From contig NC_021500.1 of the NCBI RefSeq assembly GCF_000410515.1, forward strand, positions 1,364,001-1,428,000: a stretch of DNA of 64,000 nt, in the 5' to 3' direction. Origin of the DNA: Enterobacter sp. R4-368 (lineage in GTDB: Bacteria > Pseudomonadota > Gammaproteobacteria > Enterobacterales > Enterobacteriaceae). The notes under the pieces are model-generated. The model searched no databases, was not told the DNA's origin, and saw nothing but the letters and a program-made list of their open reading frames with translations. A program made the translations under genes and the position numbers. Positions 1 to 9,147 of this stretch are shown here, piece by piece (the stretch's first letter is position 1; every line of letters starts with the position of its first letter).

Positions 1-996
1 CTGATACAACACCTTATAGAGCTGATTCACATCGCTGGCGTACGGCGGAAGCTGATCCGCGCGTACGGTAAACGGATGGACCTGCAAATGGCTGGCATGC
101 GCCTCTTTCACCATTGCCGTAAGCTTGACGTTACCCGGTTTTGAACCGTCCGCCACCAGCATGTGATAGTCCGGGCCGATACCGTCGGCATACCGGGCGA
201 TCTGCTTCATCGCGCCGGGTTCGAACATCCAGTCGTAACTGTAATTCACCCATTTACCGTCCGGCTGCTGCTCCTGCGTTTCATTCCATTTGGTATACGC
301 AATCAGCTGCACCAGTTTAAGATCCATCCCCATCTTCGGTTCCAGCTCATTCTTAATGCGCTTGAGCTCATTGACGTCAAAACATTGCAGGTACACGTTG
401 TCCTGCTTGCTGGTGTACCCGTACTTTTTCAGCACTTCCAGCGTTTTTGCGGCAATATCTTTCCCCTCCTGATGGTGGAACCAGGGCGCTTTGATCTCCG
501 GATAAATACCGATGTTTTTGCCAGTGGAGTGGTTTAACCCCTGCACAAACTCGATCTCCTCTTCAAACGTGTGAATGCGGAAATCGGATTTGCCCATCGG
601 GAAACGCCCCGGATAGACCTGCACTTTTTTGCCCTTTTCCAGCTCGAACCCTTCGGTAAACTTCAGCGAGCGGATCTCGTCGAGCGTAAAGTCGATGGCG
701 TAGTAGCGCCCGTCTTTACGCGCGCGCTGTGGGAAGCGCTCCGCGACATCCGTCACGCGGTCGAGATAGTGATCATGCAGAACGACCAACTGGTCGTCTT
801 TGGTCATCACCAGATCCTGTTCCAGGAAATCCGCGCCCTGCGCATAGGCCATCGCTTTCGCCGGTAAGGTATGTTCCGGCAGATAACCGCTGGCGCCACG
901 ATGGGCGATAACGATTTTATCGGCGGCCAGCGCCTGGCTGGTTAACGCGCCTGCCAGCAGCAGGCTTGACGTCATACGGGTGAAAGTGGTTTTCAT
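1..996 (-). CDS. glpQ: Periplasmic glycerophosphodiester phosphodiesterase GlpQ (3' end off the window)
   Basis: GlpQ hydrolyses deacylated phospholipids (glycerophosphodiesters) in the periplasm to glycerol-3-phosphate and an alcohol, supplying GlpT. The reading frame starts at ATG 994-996 and stays open to base 1 (332 codons). E. coli GlpQ is about 358 residues, so roughly 25 C-terminal residues lie outside. A signal peptide is visible (MKTTFTRMTSSLLLAG, ending ALA before ADK). The GDPD catalytic motif HRGASGYLPEHT follows at about residues 31-42, with LHDHYLDRVTD further on. The gene lies 12 bases after the glpT stop, so glpTQ is one operon. Partial only because of the window edge. Confidence 0.96.
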   Translation of the reverse strand, partial: MKTTFTRMTSSLLLAGALTSQALAADKIVIAHRGASGYLPEHTLPAKAMAYAQGADFLEQDLVMTKDDQLVVLHDHYLDRVTDVAERFPQRARKDGRYYAIDFTLDEIRSLKFTEGFELEKGKKVQVYPGRFPMGKSDFRIHTFEEEIEFVQGLNHSTGKNIGIYPEIKAPWFHHQEGKDIAAKTLEVLKKYGYTSKQDNVYLQCFDVNELKRIKNELEPKMGMDLKLVQLIAYTKWNETQEQQPDGKWVNYSYDWMFEPGAMKQIARYADGIGPDYHMLVADGSKPGNVKLTAMVKEAHASHLQVHPFTVRADQLPPYASDVNQLYKVLYQ

Positions 997-1008
997 CAGT
1001 GCTCCCTG

Positions 1009-2361
1009 TTAGCTACGACGCGCCAGCACGTCGGCATGGTGACGTTTCTCGCCAATCATCACGATAACCAGCAGTAAAACCGCCAGAATGCTGCCGCCAA
1101 TCATCACTATAAAGCCGCCATCCCAGCCGAAGAAATCAACGGTATAGCCAACAATGGCGCTGGCGGCGACAGAACCGCCAAGATAGCCAAACAAGCCGGT
1201 AAAGCCCGCCGCCGTACCCGCCGCTTTTTTCGGTGCCAGCTCCAGCGCATGCAGACCAATCAACATCACCGGGCCATAAATCAGGAAGCCGATGATGATC
1301 ATACAAGCCATATCCACGGTCGGGTTACCCGCCGGGTTCAACCAGTAAACGATAGTCGCAATGGTCACCAGCGTCATAAAGAACACGCCCGTTGCACCGC
1401 GATTACCGCGGAAGACTTTATCCGACATCCAGCCACACAGCAGCGTGCCGGGAATACCCGCATATTCATAGAAGAAATAGGCCCACGAGGATTTATCCAG
1501 CGCGAAGTGTTTCACCTCTTTCAGGTAAGTCGGCGACCAGTCGAGAATGCCGTAGCGCAGCAGGTAAACAAAAACGTTCGCGACCGCGATATACCACAAC
1601 AGTTTGTTCGGCAGGATGTACTGCATGAAAATCTGTTTGGCGGACAACTCTTCTTCGTGCTTGTCGCTGTAATCATCCGGGTAGTCGTTTTTGTACTCTT
1701 CAATCGGCGGTAAGCCGCAGGATTGTGGCGTATCGCGCATCAGTGCGAACGCAAGAATCGCCACCAGAATCGCGCCAAACGCGGGCATATATAACGCCGC
1801 GTGCCAGTCGTTAAACCATGCCATCCCCAGCAGGAACAGCAGCGGAGGAATGCCACCACCGACGTTATGCGCACAGTTCCACACCGACACAATGCCGCCG
1901 CGCTCTTTTTGCGACCACCAGTGCACCATAGTGCGCCCACACGGCGGCCAGCCCATCCCCTGGAACCAGCCGCACAGGAACAGCAGCACAAACATGACCA
2001 TGATGCTGGATGTGGCCCACGGCACGAAGCCCATAACCAGCATCACCGCCGCCGCCAGAATTAAGCCGGCGGGCAGGAAAACGCGCGGATTCGAGCGATC
2101 CGACACCGAACCCATAATAAATTTCGAAAAACCGTAGGCAATGGAGATCCCGGACAGCGCAAACCCCAGATCGCCACGGGAAAAGCCCTGTTCGACTAAA
2201 TACGGCATCGCCAGCGCAAAGTTCTTACGCACCAGATAGTAGGCGGCATAACCGAAGAAGATCCCGAGGAAAATCTGCCAGCGCAACCGCCGGTACAGCG
2301 GGTCGATTTGCGCATCGGGCAGACGCGATTGATGGGGGGCAGGTCTAAAAATACTCAACAT
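1009..2361 (-). CDS. glpT: Glycerol-3-phosphate:phosphate antiporter GlpT
   Basis: Inner-membrane major-facilitator antiporter that takes up sn-glycerol-3-phosphate in exchange for phosphate. It has 450 residues against 452 in E. coli, with hydrophobic segments along the whole length consistent with 12 membrane helices. An N-terminal stretch includes [20 protein letters not shown], and the family signature region [14 protein letters not shown] is present. It is the first gene of glpTQ and is divergent from glpABC across a 273-bp control region. In enterics the operon is GlpR-repressed and CRP-activated. Family assignment is secure. Confidence 0.97.
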   Translation of the reverse strand: MLSIFRPAPHQSRLPDAQIDPLYRRLRWQIFLGIFFGYAAYYLVRKNFALAMPYLVEQGFSRGDLGFALSGISIAYGFSKFIMGSVSDRSNPRVFLPAGLILAAAVMLVMGFVPWATSSIMVMFVLLFLCGWFQGMGWPPCGRTMVHWWSQKERGGIVSVWNCAHNVGGGIPPLLFLLGMAWFNDWHAALYMPAFGAILVAILAFALMRDTPQSCGLPPIEEYKNDYPDDYSDKHEEELSAKQIFMQYILPNKLLWYIAVANVFVYLLRYGILDWSPTYLKEVKHFALDKSSWAYFFYEYAGIPGTLLCGWMSDKVFRGNRGATGVFFMTLVTIATIVYWLNPAGNPTVDMACMIIIGFLIYGPVMLIGLHALELAPKKAAGTAAGFTGLFGYLGGSVAASAIVGYTVDFFGWDGGFIVMIGGSILAVLLLVIVMIGEKRHHADVLARRS

Positions 2362-2401
2362 AGCGGCCTCCGTGGCGCGGTAAGACTCATATCTTTCATT
2401 A

Positions 2402-2419
2402 ATGAGTGAAAACGAACAT
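2402..2419. promoter_or_regulatory. GlpR-like operator in the glpT-glpA control region
   Basis: The 273-bp gap 2362-2634 separates divergent glpTQ and glpABC. At 2402-2419 the sequence ATGAGTGAAAACGAACAT carries a perfect right half of the GlpR operator (CGAACAT) with a degenerate left half. This is expected, since GlpR represses both operons in E. coli. I did not find a second site or a CRP site of comparable quality by eye. Seen: the half-site. Inferred: GlpR binding. Confidence 0.45.
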
Positions 2420-2634
2420 AACCAGAGTTATTCGCGGCGGATTGTAGTGAAAGTTTTAACCAGAGAGAATGAGTTGTCGCAGATATTGTTACAGAAATAT
2501 GACAAACATCTAACTTCACGCAAGAAAGCGCGTTTCACTTTCGTTTTTTGCTCGAATATGCGCGATATCAAACAAACCACAATCATAGTATGGCTAAATG
2601 GTTGCTAAGGAACGTCGACCAGAAGGACGCGAAC

Positions 2635-4257
2635 ATGCGCAACTCCAGTGACTACGATGTGATTATTATCGGCGGCGGCGCGACCGGCGCAGGCATCGCC
2701 CGCGACTGCGCCCTGCGCGGCTTGCGCGTGGTGCTGCTTGAACGCCACGATATCGCCACCGGCGCGACCGGCCGTAACCATGGCTTACTGCACAGCGGTG
2801 CGCGTTACGCGGTGACCGATAACGAATCAGCACGTGAATGTATTGCCGAAAACCAGATCCTCAAACGCATCGCCCGCCACTGTATCGAACCGACAGACGG
2901 CCTGTTTATCACCCTGCCGGAAGATGATCTGGTCTATCAAAGCCAGTTTATTGACGCCTGTCTGCAAGCGGGGATCCCGGCGCAGGCCATCTCACCGCAG
3001 GAAGCGCTGCGCATGGAGCCAAGCGTCAACCCGGCGCTGATCGGCGCGGTGCGCGTACCGGACGGCACGGTGGACCCTTTCCGTCTCACCGCCAGCAATA
3101 TGCTGGACGCGCGCGAGCATGGCGCCAAAATCCTCACCGGACATGAAGTGTGTGGCCTGATCCGCCATGGTGATACGGTGAGCGGTGTGCGGCTTTATCA
3201 TCCCGCCAGCGGCGAAACACAGGAGTTACATGCGCCTGTGGTGGTCAACGCCGCCGGGATTTGGGGCCAGCGTATCGCTGAATATGCCGATCTGAGCATC
3301 CGCATGTTCCCCGCGAAAGGCGCGCTGCTGATCCTCGATCACCGTATTAACCAGCACGTCATCAACCGCTGCCGCAAACCCGCCGACGCCGATATTCTGG
3401 TACCTGGCGACACGATTTCACTGATTGGCACCACCTCGACGCATATTGATTACGCCGATATCGATAACCTGCGCGTCACGCCTGACGAAGTGGATATTCT
3501 GCTGCGTGAAGGGGAAAAACTGGCACCGGTGATGGCGAAAACGCGCATTCTGCGTGCTTATGCCGGTGTGCGACCGCTAGTTGCCAGCGATGATGATCCG
3601 AGCGGGCGCAACGTCAGCCGGGGAATTGTGTTGCTGGACCACGCGCAGCGCGACGGACTGGAAGGGTTTATCACTATTACCGGCGGCAAGCTGATGACTT
3701 ACCGGCTGATGGCCGAATGGGCAACGGATGCCGTGTGTCGCAAGCTCAATCATCATGCTCCTTGCACCACCGCCACCGCGCCGCTGCCTGGCTCACGTGA
3801 GCCGACAGAACAGGCGCTCAAAAAAATCATTTCTCTGCCGACGCCGCTCCGCGGTTCGGCGGTCTATCGCCATGGCGATCGCACGCCAGCCTGGCTTGGT
3901 AGTGACAGACATAACCGCAGCCTGGTCTGTGAATGTGAAGCCGTCACCGCCGGGGAAGTGCAGTACGCCGTCGAAAACCTCAATGTCCACTCGCTGCTGG
4001 ATTTGCGCCGCCGCACACGCGTCGGGATGGGCACCTGCCAGGGCGAGCTATGCGCCTGTCGCGCTGCCGGGTTGCTTAACCGCATGCATGTCACGACCGA
4101 AAGTGAATCTTTGCATCAACTGGCCGGTTTTCTTAATGAACGCTGGAAAGGCGTTAAACCCGTTGCCTGGGGCGATGCGCTGCGTGAAAGCGAATTCACA
4201 CGCTGGGTTTATCAGGGGTTGTGCGGTCTGGAAAAGGAGGCGGAAGATGAGATTTGA
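2635..4257 (+). CDS. glpA: Anaerobic glycerol-3-phosphate dehydrogenase subunit A (FAD)
   Basis: Catalytic subunit of the anaerobic glycerol-3-phosphate dehydrogenase, which oxidises glycerol-3-phosphate to dihydroxyacetone phosphate and passes electrons through GlpB and GlpC to menaquinone. It has 540 residues. The FAD-binding motif IIIGGGATGAGIA lies at residues 10-22. The C-terminal BFD-like [2Fe-2S] domain has CECEAVTAGEV near 429 and GTCQGELCAC near 465. The frame is open upstream from 2548, but ATG 2635 has an AAGGA Shine-Dalgarno about 9 bases ahead and matches the start of E. coli GlpA. Its end overlaps glpB by 11 bases. Confidence 0.97.
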   Translation: MRNSSDYDVIIIGGGATGAGIARDCALRGLRVVLLERHDIATGATGRNHGLLHSGARYAVTDNESARECIAENQILKRIARHCIEPTDGLFITLPEDDLVYQSQFIDACLQAGIPAQAISPQEALRMEPSVNPALIGAVRVPDGTVDPFRLTASNMLDAREHGAKILTGHEVCGLIRHGDTVSGVRLYHPASGETQELHAPVVVNAAGIWGQRIAEYADLSIRMFPAKGALLILDHRINQHVINRCRKPADADILVPGDTISLIGTTSTHIDYADIDNLRVTPDEVDILLREGEKLAPVMAKTRILRAYAGVRPLVASDDDPSGRNVSRGIVLLDHAQRDGLEGFITITGGKLMTYRLMAEWATDAVCRKLNHHAPCTTATAPLPGSREPTEQALKKIISLPTPLRGSAVYRHGDRTPAWLGSDRHNRSLVCECEAVTAGEVQYAVENLNVHSLLDLRRRTRVGMGTCQGELCACRAAGLLNRMHVTTESESLHQLAGFLNERWKGVKPVAWGDALRESEFTRWVYQGLCGLEKEAEDEI

Positions 4258-5503
4258 TACGGTCATTATCGGGGGCGGGCTGGCCGGTTTAGTCTGCGGG
4301 ATCCGTCTTGCGCAGAGCGGCCAGCGCTGCGCCATTGTCAGCCGCGGACAGAGTGCTCTGAGCTTCTCTTCCGGCTCGCTGGATTTGCTTTCACACTTAC
4401 CCGACGGCCAGCCCATCGATACGCTTGATAGCGCCATCGCGCACCTCCAACAGCACCATGCCAGTCACCCTTATGCCCGACTCGGCGCAGACCAGGTTCG
4501 CCACTATGCACACCAGGCGCAAACGCTGCTGGCAGATTGCGGCCTGGCATTACAGGGCGATGTTGATACGCCGCACCAGCGCGTAACACCGCTTGGCACA
4601 TTCCGCACCGCCTGGCTTAGCCCGCAGGAAGTGCCGGTAAAAACAGAAACCCACCAGCACACTGGCGTGGTTGGTATCAGTGGTTTTCTTGATTTCCAGC
4701 CGCAGCTTGCCGCTGGTGCCCTGCGTAAACGCGGTATTGACGCGCAGGCAGAAGAGATAGATCTGCCGCTACTGGATCGGCTGCGTGATAACCCCAGCGA
4801 ATTTCGCGCGGTGAATATCGCCCGCCTGCTGGACGCACCCGAGCACTACAACGCCCTGTACGAAGCGCTGCTGCCGCTAAGCCAGCGCTACGCGATGCTC
4901 TATCTGCCCACCTGCTTTGGTCTGACGGACAACAGCGTCTTTACGCGCCTTAACCAGCAACTGGCCTGCCCGCTGCGCCTGCTGCCTACGCTGCCGCCAT
5001 CTGTACCGGGTATGCGCATGCAACAACTCCTGCAACAGGCGTTTATACGCAGCGGCGGTAACTGGATGCCCGGTGACGAGGTGCTGCGTGCCGATATCGC
5101 CGATCAGCGCGTAACGCAAGTGTGGACGCGTAAACATGAAGATATCCCGCTGCGTGCGCGCAATGTGGTGCTCGCCAGCGGCAGTTTTTTCAGTAACGGG
5201 CTGGTTGCCGGGCGCGATCGCGTGCGGGAAACGGTGTTTGATCTCGACGTGCTGCAAAGCGCGCAGCGTCAGGAGTGGTATCGCGATAATGTGTTTGACA
5301 GCCAACCGTGGCAGCAGTTTGGCGTGCAGACCGATGCGCAACTACACGGCCTGCGCGAGGGCGACGCCGTGAACAATCTTTATGTGGTTGGTTCGGTGCT
5401 GGGCGGTTTTGATGCCATCGCCCAGGGGTGCGGCGGCGGCGTTTGCGTCGTTACCGCGCTGCATGCCGCACAGCAAATTAGCGCACAGGGAGGCGAACAA
5501 TGA
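4247..5503 (+). CDS. glpB: Anaerobic glycerol-3-phosphate dehydrogenase subunit B (flavoprotein)
   Basis: GlpB is the second flavoprotein of GlpABC and relays electrons from GlpA to the membrane-associated iron-sulphur subunit GlpC. It has 418 residues (419 in E. coli) starting MRFDTVIIGGGLAGLVCG, a Rossmann FAD site. The C-terminal part has the second FAD contact, NLYVVGSVLGGFDAIAQGCG. The start ATG 4247 overlaps the end of glpA; GGAGGCGG just upstream is a strong ribosome binding site. A longer open frame from 3728 is only read-through of the glpA region. It overlaps glpC by 4 bases (ATGA). Confidence 0.97.
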   Translation: MRFDTVIIGGGLAGLVCGIRLAQSGQRCAIVSRGQSALSFSSGSLDLLSHLPDGQPIDTLDSAIAHLQQHHASHPYARLGADQVRHYAHQAQTLLADCGLALQGDVDTPHQRVTPLGTFRTAWLSPQEVPVKTETHQHTGVVGISGFLDFQPQLAAGALRKRGIDAQAEEIDLPLLDRLRDNPSEFRAVNIARLLDAPEHYNALYEALLPLSQRYAMLYLPTCFGLTDNSVFTRLNQQLACPLRLLPTLPPSVPGMRMQQLLQQAFIRSGGNWMPGDEVLRADIADQRVTQVWTRKHEDIPLRARNVVLASGSFFSNGLVAGRDRVRETVFDLDVLQSAQRQEWYRDNVFDSQPWQQFGVQTDAQLHGLREGDAVNNLYVVGSVLGGFDAIAQGCGGGVCVVTALHAAQQISAQGGEQ

Positions 5504-6690
5504 ACAATACGCAATTTGAAAGCTGCATTAAATGCACCGTTTGCACCACCGCCTGCCCGGTCAGTCGCGTCAACCCCGCTTACCCTGGCCCGAAGCAAGC
5601 AGGCCCTGATGGCGAGCGTCTGCGGTTAAAAGACGCCGCGCTGTATGATGATGCGCTGAAGTACTGCACCAACTGCAAACGCTGCGAAACTGTCTGCCCG
5701 TCCGGGGTGAAAATTGGCGATATTATTCAGCGCGCCCGCGCCCAGTACGCGCCGAAAAAGCTCTCCATACGTAATGCCATTCTCAGCCACACCGACCTGA
5801 TGGGGACGCTATCAACACCGATGGCGCCGCTGGTGAATGCGGCAACATCACTAAAACCCGTGCGCCAGTTGCTGGATACCGCATTAAAAATCGATCACCA
5901 CCGCACGCTGCCAAAATATTCCAGCGGTACATTTCGCCGCTGGTATCGCAGCATTGCCGCGCAGCAACAGGCATTTGCGCAGCAGGTGGCGTTTTTCCAC
6001 GGTTGCTACGTGAATTACAACCATCCCCAGTTGGGTAAAGATCTGATCCGTGTGCTGAACCATATGGGCATCGGCGTACAGTTATTGCAGCGGGAAAAGT
6101 GCTGTGGCGTACCACTGATTGCGAATGGGTTTTTCGATAAAGCGAAAAAACAGGCGCAGTTTAATGTGCGCTCGCTGGAGCAGGCTATCGGGACCGAGGG
6201 ACTGCCGGTTATCGCCACCTCGTCCACCTGTGCTTTCACCCTGCGCGATGAATATCCTCACCTGCTGGATGTGGATAACAGCCATTTGCGCTCGCATATC
6301 GATTTAGCCACGCGCTGGATCTGGCGCATGCTCGACGAAGGTCGCGCGTTGCCGTTGAAAGAAACGCCGCTGAAAGTGGTTTACCACACACCGTGTCATA
6401 TGGAAAAAATGGGCTGGACGCACTACACGCTGGAGCTGCTGCGGCGCATCCCCGGGCTTGAATTGACGGTGCTGGATTCGCGCTGCTGCGGGATTGCCGG
6501 CACCTACGGCTTTAAAAGCGAAAACTACCCGACATCGCAGGCGATTGGCGCGCCGTTGTTCGAGCAGATTGAAGCCAGCGGCGCGGATCTGGTGGTGACG
6601 GATTGTGAAACCTGCAAATGGCAAATTGAGATGTCCACCAGCAAACGCTGTGAACATCCCATTACGCTACTGGCAAACGCATTGGGGTAA
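5500..6690 (+). CDS. glpC: Anaerobic glycerol-3-phosphate dehydrogenase subunit C (iron-sulphur)
   Basis: Iron-sulphur subunit that anchors GlpAB at the inner membrane and reduces menaquinone. It has 396 residues. Two ferredoxin-type 4Fe-4S motifs are seen, CIKCTVCTTACPVSR at about residues 9-23 and CTNCKRCETVCPSG at about 59-72. Two CCG domains follow, CCGVPLIANGF near 200 and CCGIAGTYGFK near 328, as in heterodisulfide-reductase-type subunits. It is the last gene of glpABC, with its stop inside a perfect palindrome shared with convergent yfaY. Confidence 0.97.
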   Translation: MNNTQFESCIKCTVCTTACPVSRVNPAYPGPKQAGPDGERLRLKDAALYDDALKYCTNCKRCETVCPSGVKIGDIIQRARAQYAPKKLSIRNAILSHTDLMGTLSTPMAPLVNAATSLKPVRQLLDTALKIDHHRTLPKYSSGTFRRWYRSIAAQQQAFAQQVAFFHGCYVNYNHPQLGKDLIRVLNHMGIGVQLLQREKCCGVPLIANGFFDKAKKQAQFNVRSLEQAIGTEGLPVIATSSTCAFTLRDEYPHLLDVDNSHLRSHIDLATRWIWRMLDEGRALPLKETPLKVVYHTPCHMEKMGWTHYTLELLRRIPGLELTVLDSRCCGIAGTYGFKSENYPTSQAIGAPLFEQIEASGADLVVTDCETCKWQIEMSTSKRCEHPITLLANALG

Positions 6691-6706
6691 CGGCATGCCG
6701 TTACCC
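6685..6706. terminator. Palindromic stem-loop between convergent glpC and yfaY
   Basis: A perfect 22-bp palindrome (GGGTAACGGCA and its complement) starts inside the glpC stop codon and ends 7 bases before the yfaY stop. No T-run follows on either strand, so it may act as a bidirectional 3' barrier or a weak terminator. The structure is seen; the function is inferred. Confidence 0.5.
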
Positions 6707-6713
6707 TCAGCGA

Positions 6714-7913
6714 TCACTCTACCGACAGCGTTTCCACCACGTTGATCCAGCCGTGATCGCTGGCAATGTCTTTACCCGCCAGCCAGCGGCGCAGAATGTT
6801 CAGCGCCATCATGGCGCATACTTCCTGGCGCACCACCAGCCCGTGGCGGTTGGTGTTGAATTTCACCCGCAGCGCGCGGGTGCCTTCCGGCGTCGCCAGC
6901 GCGAAGTTGAGATGATCCTCTTCAAGACCGGTCACCGTCAGCGCCAGCCCGGCGAGATGGCGATTGCGCAGCTCGGTGGTCCAGCGGGCACTCTGCGCCA
7001 GCGCTTCCGCCTGCGACGGTAACACTTCGCTGGCCAGCAGCGGCGCACCAGCGCGGGAAAGCTGTAAGGCCACCAGACCGCCGGTGAACTGTTCGCTCAG
7101 TGTCAGGCTGAGCTGACGTTCCCGCAGGGTTGCGGCAAGTGCTGCGGGTAAACCCTCGGTGCCTTCAAAAATCAAACTTTCCCCGGCGACGCGTTTTACT
7201 TCCGGCCACAGCGCTTCCATCGCGGCGCGATGCTCTGCCGGGCCGGTCAGTTTTAATTCGATAATCGGCATCGAAGAGCGGTAGCCCATCACTACGCCTG
7301 GCGGCAGTTGAAGGTGTTGCAGGCTCTGCGCCAGATCGCTCTCTGAGCGACCGAAAGTGGTTAAACGCAGGCAAACCGGCGGCTCCGGCAAGGTAAAGCG
7401 TGCGCGCAGGCGCGGCAGAATTTCTTGTTCCACCATCACTTTAAATTCCGATGGTACGCCCGGCGTGAAGAACATCAGGCACCGGTTGAGCTGCAGAGCA
7501 AAACCACAGGCGGTACCGACCGGGTTATCCACCAGTTCGGCGCTGGCCGGGATCTCGGCCTGTTTGCGGTTACTCGGTGCCATCACGCGGCCACGTTCGG
7601 TAAAGAAGCGTTCCATTTGTGCCAGCCACGCTTCGTGTAACACCAGTGCTTCGCCTTTGGCGGTCGCCGCCGCCAGCGCGCTGAGATCGTCACTGGTCGG
7701 CCCCAGGCCGCCATTCACAATCAGCACATCCGCGTGCTCACTACGTTCACGCAGGATAGCGACCAAATCATCAAGGTTATCGCCCACGGTGTTACGGCGC
7801 GTGAGAGGCAACCCCTGGTTAAAGAAAAAGTCAGCCAGCCAGGCCGCATTGGTATCCACAATCTGGCCATGCAGCACTTCATCGCCGGTCGATAACATCT
7901 CCACATTTAACAT
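6714..7913 (-). CDS. yfaY: CinA-like protein YfaY
   Basis: CinA-family protein related to nicotinamide-nucleotide amidase/ADP-ribose pyrophosphatase proteins; the E. coli YfaY role is not well defined. It has 399 residues (400 in E. coli). The N-terminal MoCF-biosynthesis-type domain has STGDEVLHGQIVDTNAAWLA at about residues 8-27 and GGLGPTSDD near 64-72, and a degenerate CinA C-terminal half follows. The frame is open to 7976, but ATG 7911-7913 has AGGAG at the right spacing and matches the known start (MLNVEMLSTGDE). In E. coli an rhm-type sugar acid cluster lies between glpC and this gene; here it is absent. Confidence 0.93.
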   Translation of the reverse strand: MLNVEMLSTGDEVLHGQIVDTNAAWLADFFFNQGLPLTRRNTVGDNLDDLVAILRERSEHADVLIVNGGLGPTSDDLSALAAATAKGEALVLHEAWLAQMERFFTERGRVMAPSNRKQAEIPASAELVDNPVGTACGFALQLNRCLMFFTPGVPSEFKVMVEQEILPRLRARFTLPEPPVCLRLTTFGRSESDLAQSLQHLQLPPGVVMGYRSSMPIIELKLTGPAEHRAAMEALWPEVKRVAGESLIFEGTEGLPAALAATLRERQLSLTLSEQFTGGLVALQLSRAGAPLLASEVLPSQAEALAQSARWTTELRNRHLAGLALTVTGLEEDHLNFALATPEGTRALRVKFNTNRHGLVVRQEVCAMMALNILRRWLAGKDIASDHGWINVVETLSVE

Positions 7914-7979
7914 CGTTAGCTCCTGCAATCGAGGTTGAAACACTATAGCGCATGCGCAGAGGAAAAACGGAGACAAACG

Positions 7980-8000
7980 GGCGCGGACAGATGCCGCGCC
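7980..8000 (-). terminator. Probable terminator of yfaZ
   Basis: Stem GGCGCGG / CCGCGCC with a 7-base loop lies just after the yfaZ stop and is followed on the minus strand by a T-rich tract (CGTTTGTC). Moderate intrinsic terminator. Confidence 0.5.
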
Positions 8001-8006
8001 AGGGGA

Positions 8007-8549
8007 TTAGAAACTGGCGCTAACGCCAACATACGGGCCATCGGCAACCGCGTTGTCGCGACGCCCTTCTTTACCGGTCATGTCGATGTAGCGGTAACCA
8101 GCCTCAACCGTCAGCGGGCGCATAATGGTATAACGCGCCCCGGCGTTCGCTTCCTGATACTCTTTCACGCCGCTGGAGAGTGAGTCCGGCGAGTAGTAGT
8201 ATTCGCCGAAAATACTGAAGCTGCTGGCAATTTTCCACTGCAACCCGCCACCGACAGCAACGGCATAACCTTCGCTGCCCACATCCGGATTCAGATAAAT
8301 GCCTTTACCGCCGACGGTCGCAAGGAACGGACCAAGCGGGATGTTGTAACCGAGCCCCAGGCCGGCGATATCGCCGTCATCTTCACTGTGTGCCCAGTTA
8401 CCGCTCACGGCGATCCCGCTGGTTTCAGTTCCCAAACCGAAACCAAAGTTGGTGTAATCTTTCCCAATCTGGCCGTTCAGACTCACGGCCTGCGCCCCAG
8501 CAGAGACCAGCAACACGCTGGCTAAACCTAATAAAGCAATCTTCTTCAT
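8007..8549 (-). CDS. yfaZ: YfaZ-family outer-membrane protein
   Basis: Predicted small outer-membrane beta-barrel of the YfaZ family, function unknown. It has 180 residues, the same as E. coli. A signal peptide (MKKIALLGLASVLLVSAGAQA) is followed by alternating glycine/aromatic strands such as DYTNFGFGLGTETSGIAVSG, and the chain ends in VGVSASF with a terminal Phe as expected for BAM-assembled barrels. The frame extends to 8723, but ATG 8547-8549 gives the signal peptide at the N-terminus. It is divergent from nudI, with about 170 bases between the starts. Confidence 0.93.
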   Translation of the reverse strand: MKKIALLGLASVLLVSAGAQAVSLNGQIGKDYTNFGFGLGTETSGIAVSGNWAHSEDDGDIAGLGLGYNIPLGPFLATVGGKGIYLNPDVGSEGYAVAVGGGLQWKIASSFSIFGEYYYSPDSLSSGVKEYQEANAGARYTIMRPLTVEAGYRYIDMTGKEGRRDNAVADGPYVGVSASF

Positions 8550-8721
8550 TTTTGATTTCCGCACATAACGGGCCTGATGCCCAAAAGCCTCTGATTGTAC
8601 GCCTATTTTTCTGTCAGCAGAATGAATAAAAAGGCCAGTAACTATAGACGGGGTCAATTTTTCTGCACCAGCGCTTGCGTTAACATGGCGCGTTATGTTC
8701 ACCATGCTAAAGGAGTTAACC

Positions 8722-9147
8722 ATGCGACAACGGACGATTGTGTGCCCATTGATTCAAAACGACGGCGCCTATTTGCTGTGTAAGATGGCCGACAATCGCG
8801 GTGTTTTCCCGGGTCAATGGGCATTATCCGGCGGCGGTGTGGAGCCTGGCGAGCGGATTGAAGAGGCGCTGCGCCGGGAGATCCGTGAGGAACTGGGCGA
8901 CAAGCTGGAGCTGAGAGAAATCACCCCGTGGACATTTCGCGACGATATTCGGGTGAAAACCTATGCTGACGGCATAAAAGAGCAGATCTACATGATTTAC
9001 TTAATTTTTGACTGCATCAGCGCCAATCGCGACGTCAGTATTAATGACGAATTCCAGGATTACGCATGGGTAAAACCTGCGGATCTGCACCGCTACGATC
9101 TGAACGACGCGACCCGCACTACGTTAAAGATGAAAGGCTTGCTCTAA
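8722..9147 (+). CDS. nudI: Nucleoside triphosphatase NudI
   Basis: Nudix hydrolase that in E. coli prefers pyrimidine deoxynucleoside triphosphates (dUTP, dTTP, dCTP). It has 141 residues, full length. The Nudix box is [20 protein letters not shown] at about residues 38-57, continuing ELG. The start ATG 8722 has AGGAG 7 bases upstream. Its last 4 bases overlap the tail of menE on the other strand. In E. coli ais, the arn operon and pmrD stand between nudI and menE; none is here. Confidence 0.95.
   Translation: MRQRTIVCPLIQNDGAYLLCKMADNRGVFPGQWALSGGGVEPGERIEEALRREIREELGDKLELREITPWTFRDDIRVKTYADGIKEQIYMIYLIFDCISANRDVSINDEFQDYAWVKPADLHRYDLNDATRTTLKMKGLL

Noticed and set aside
2362..2634. CRP sites and further GlpR operators between glpT and glpA
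   Set aside because: Expected from E. coli, but no segment matched well enough by eye to place them.
3728..4246. Upstream extension of the glpB reading frame
   Set aside because: Lies wholly within glpA; a ribosome binding site and protein length place the glpB start at 4247.
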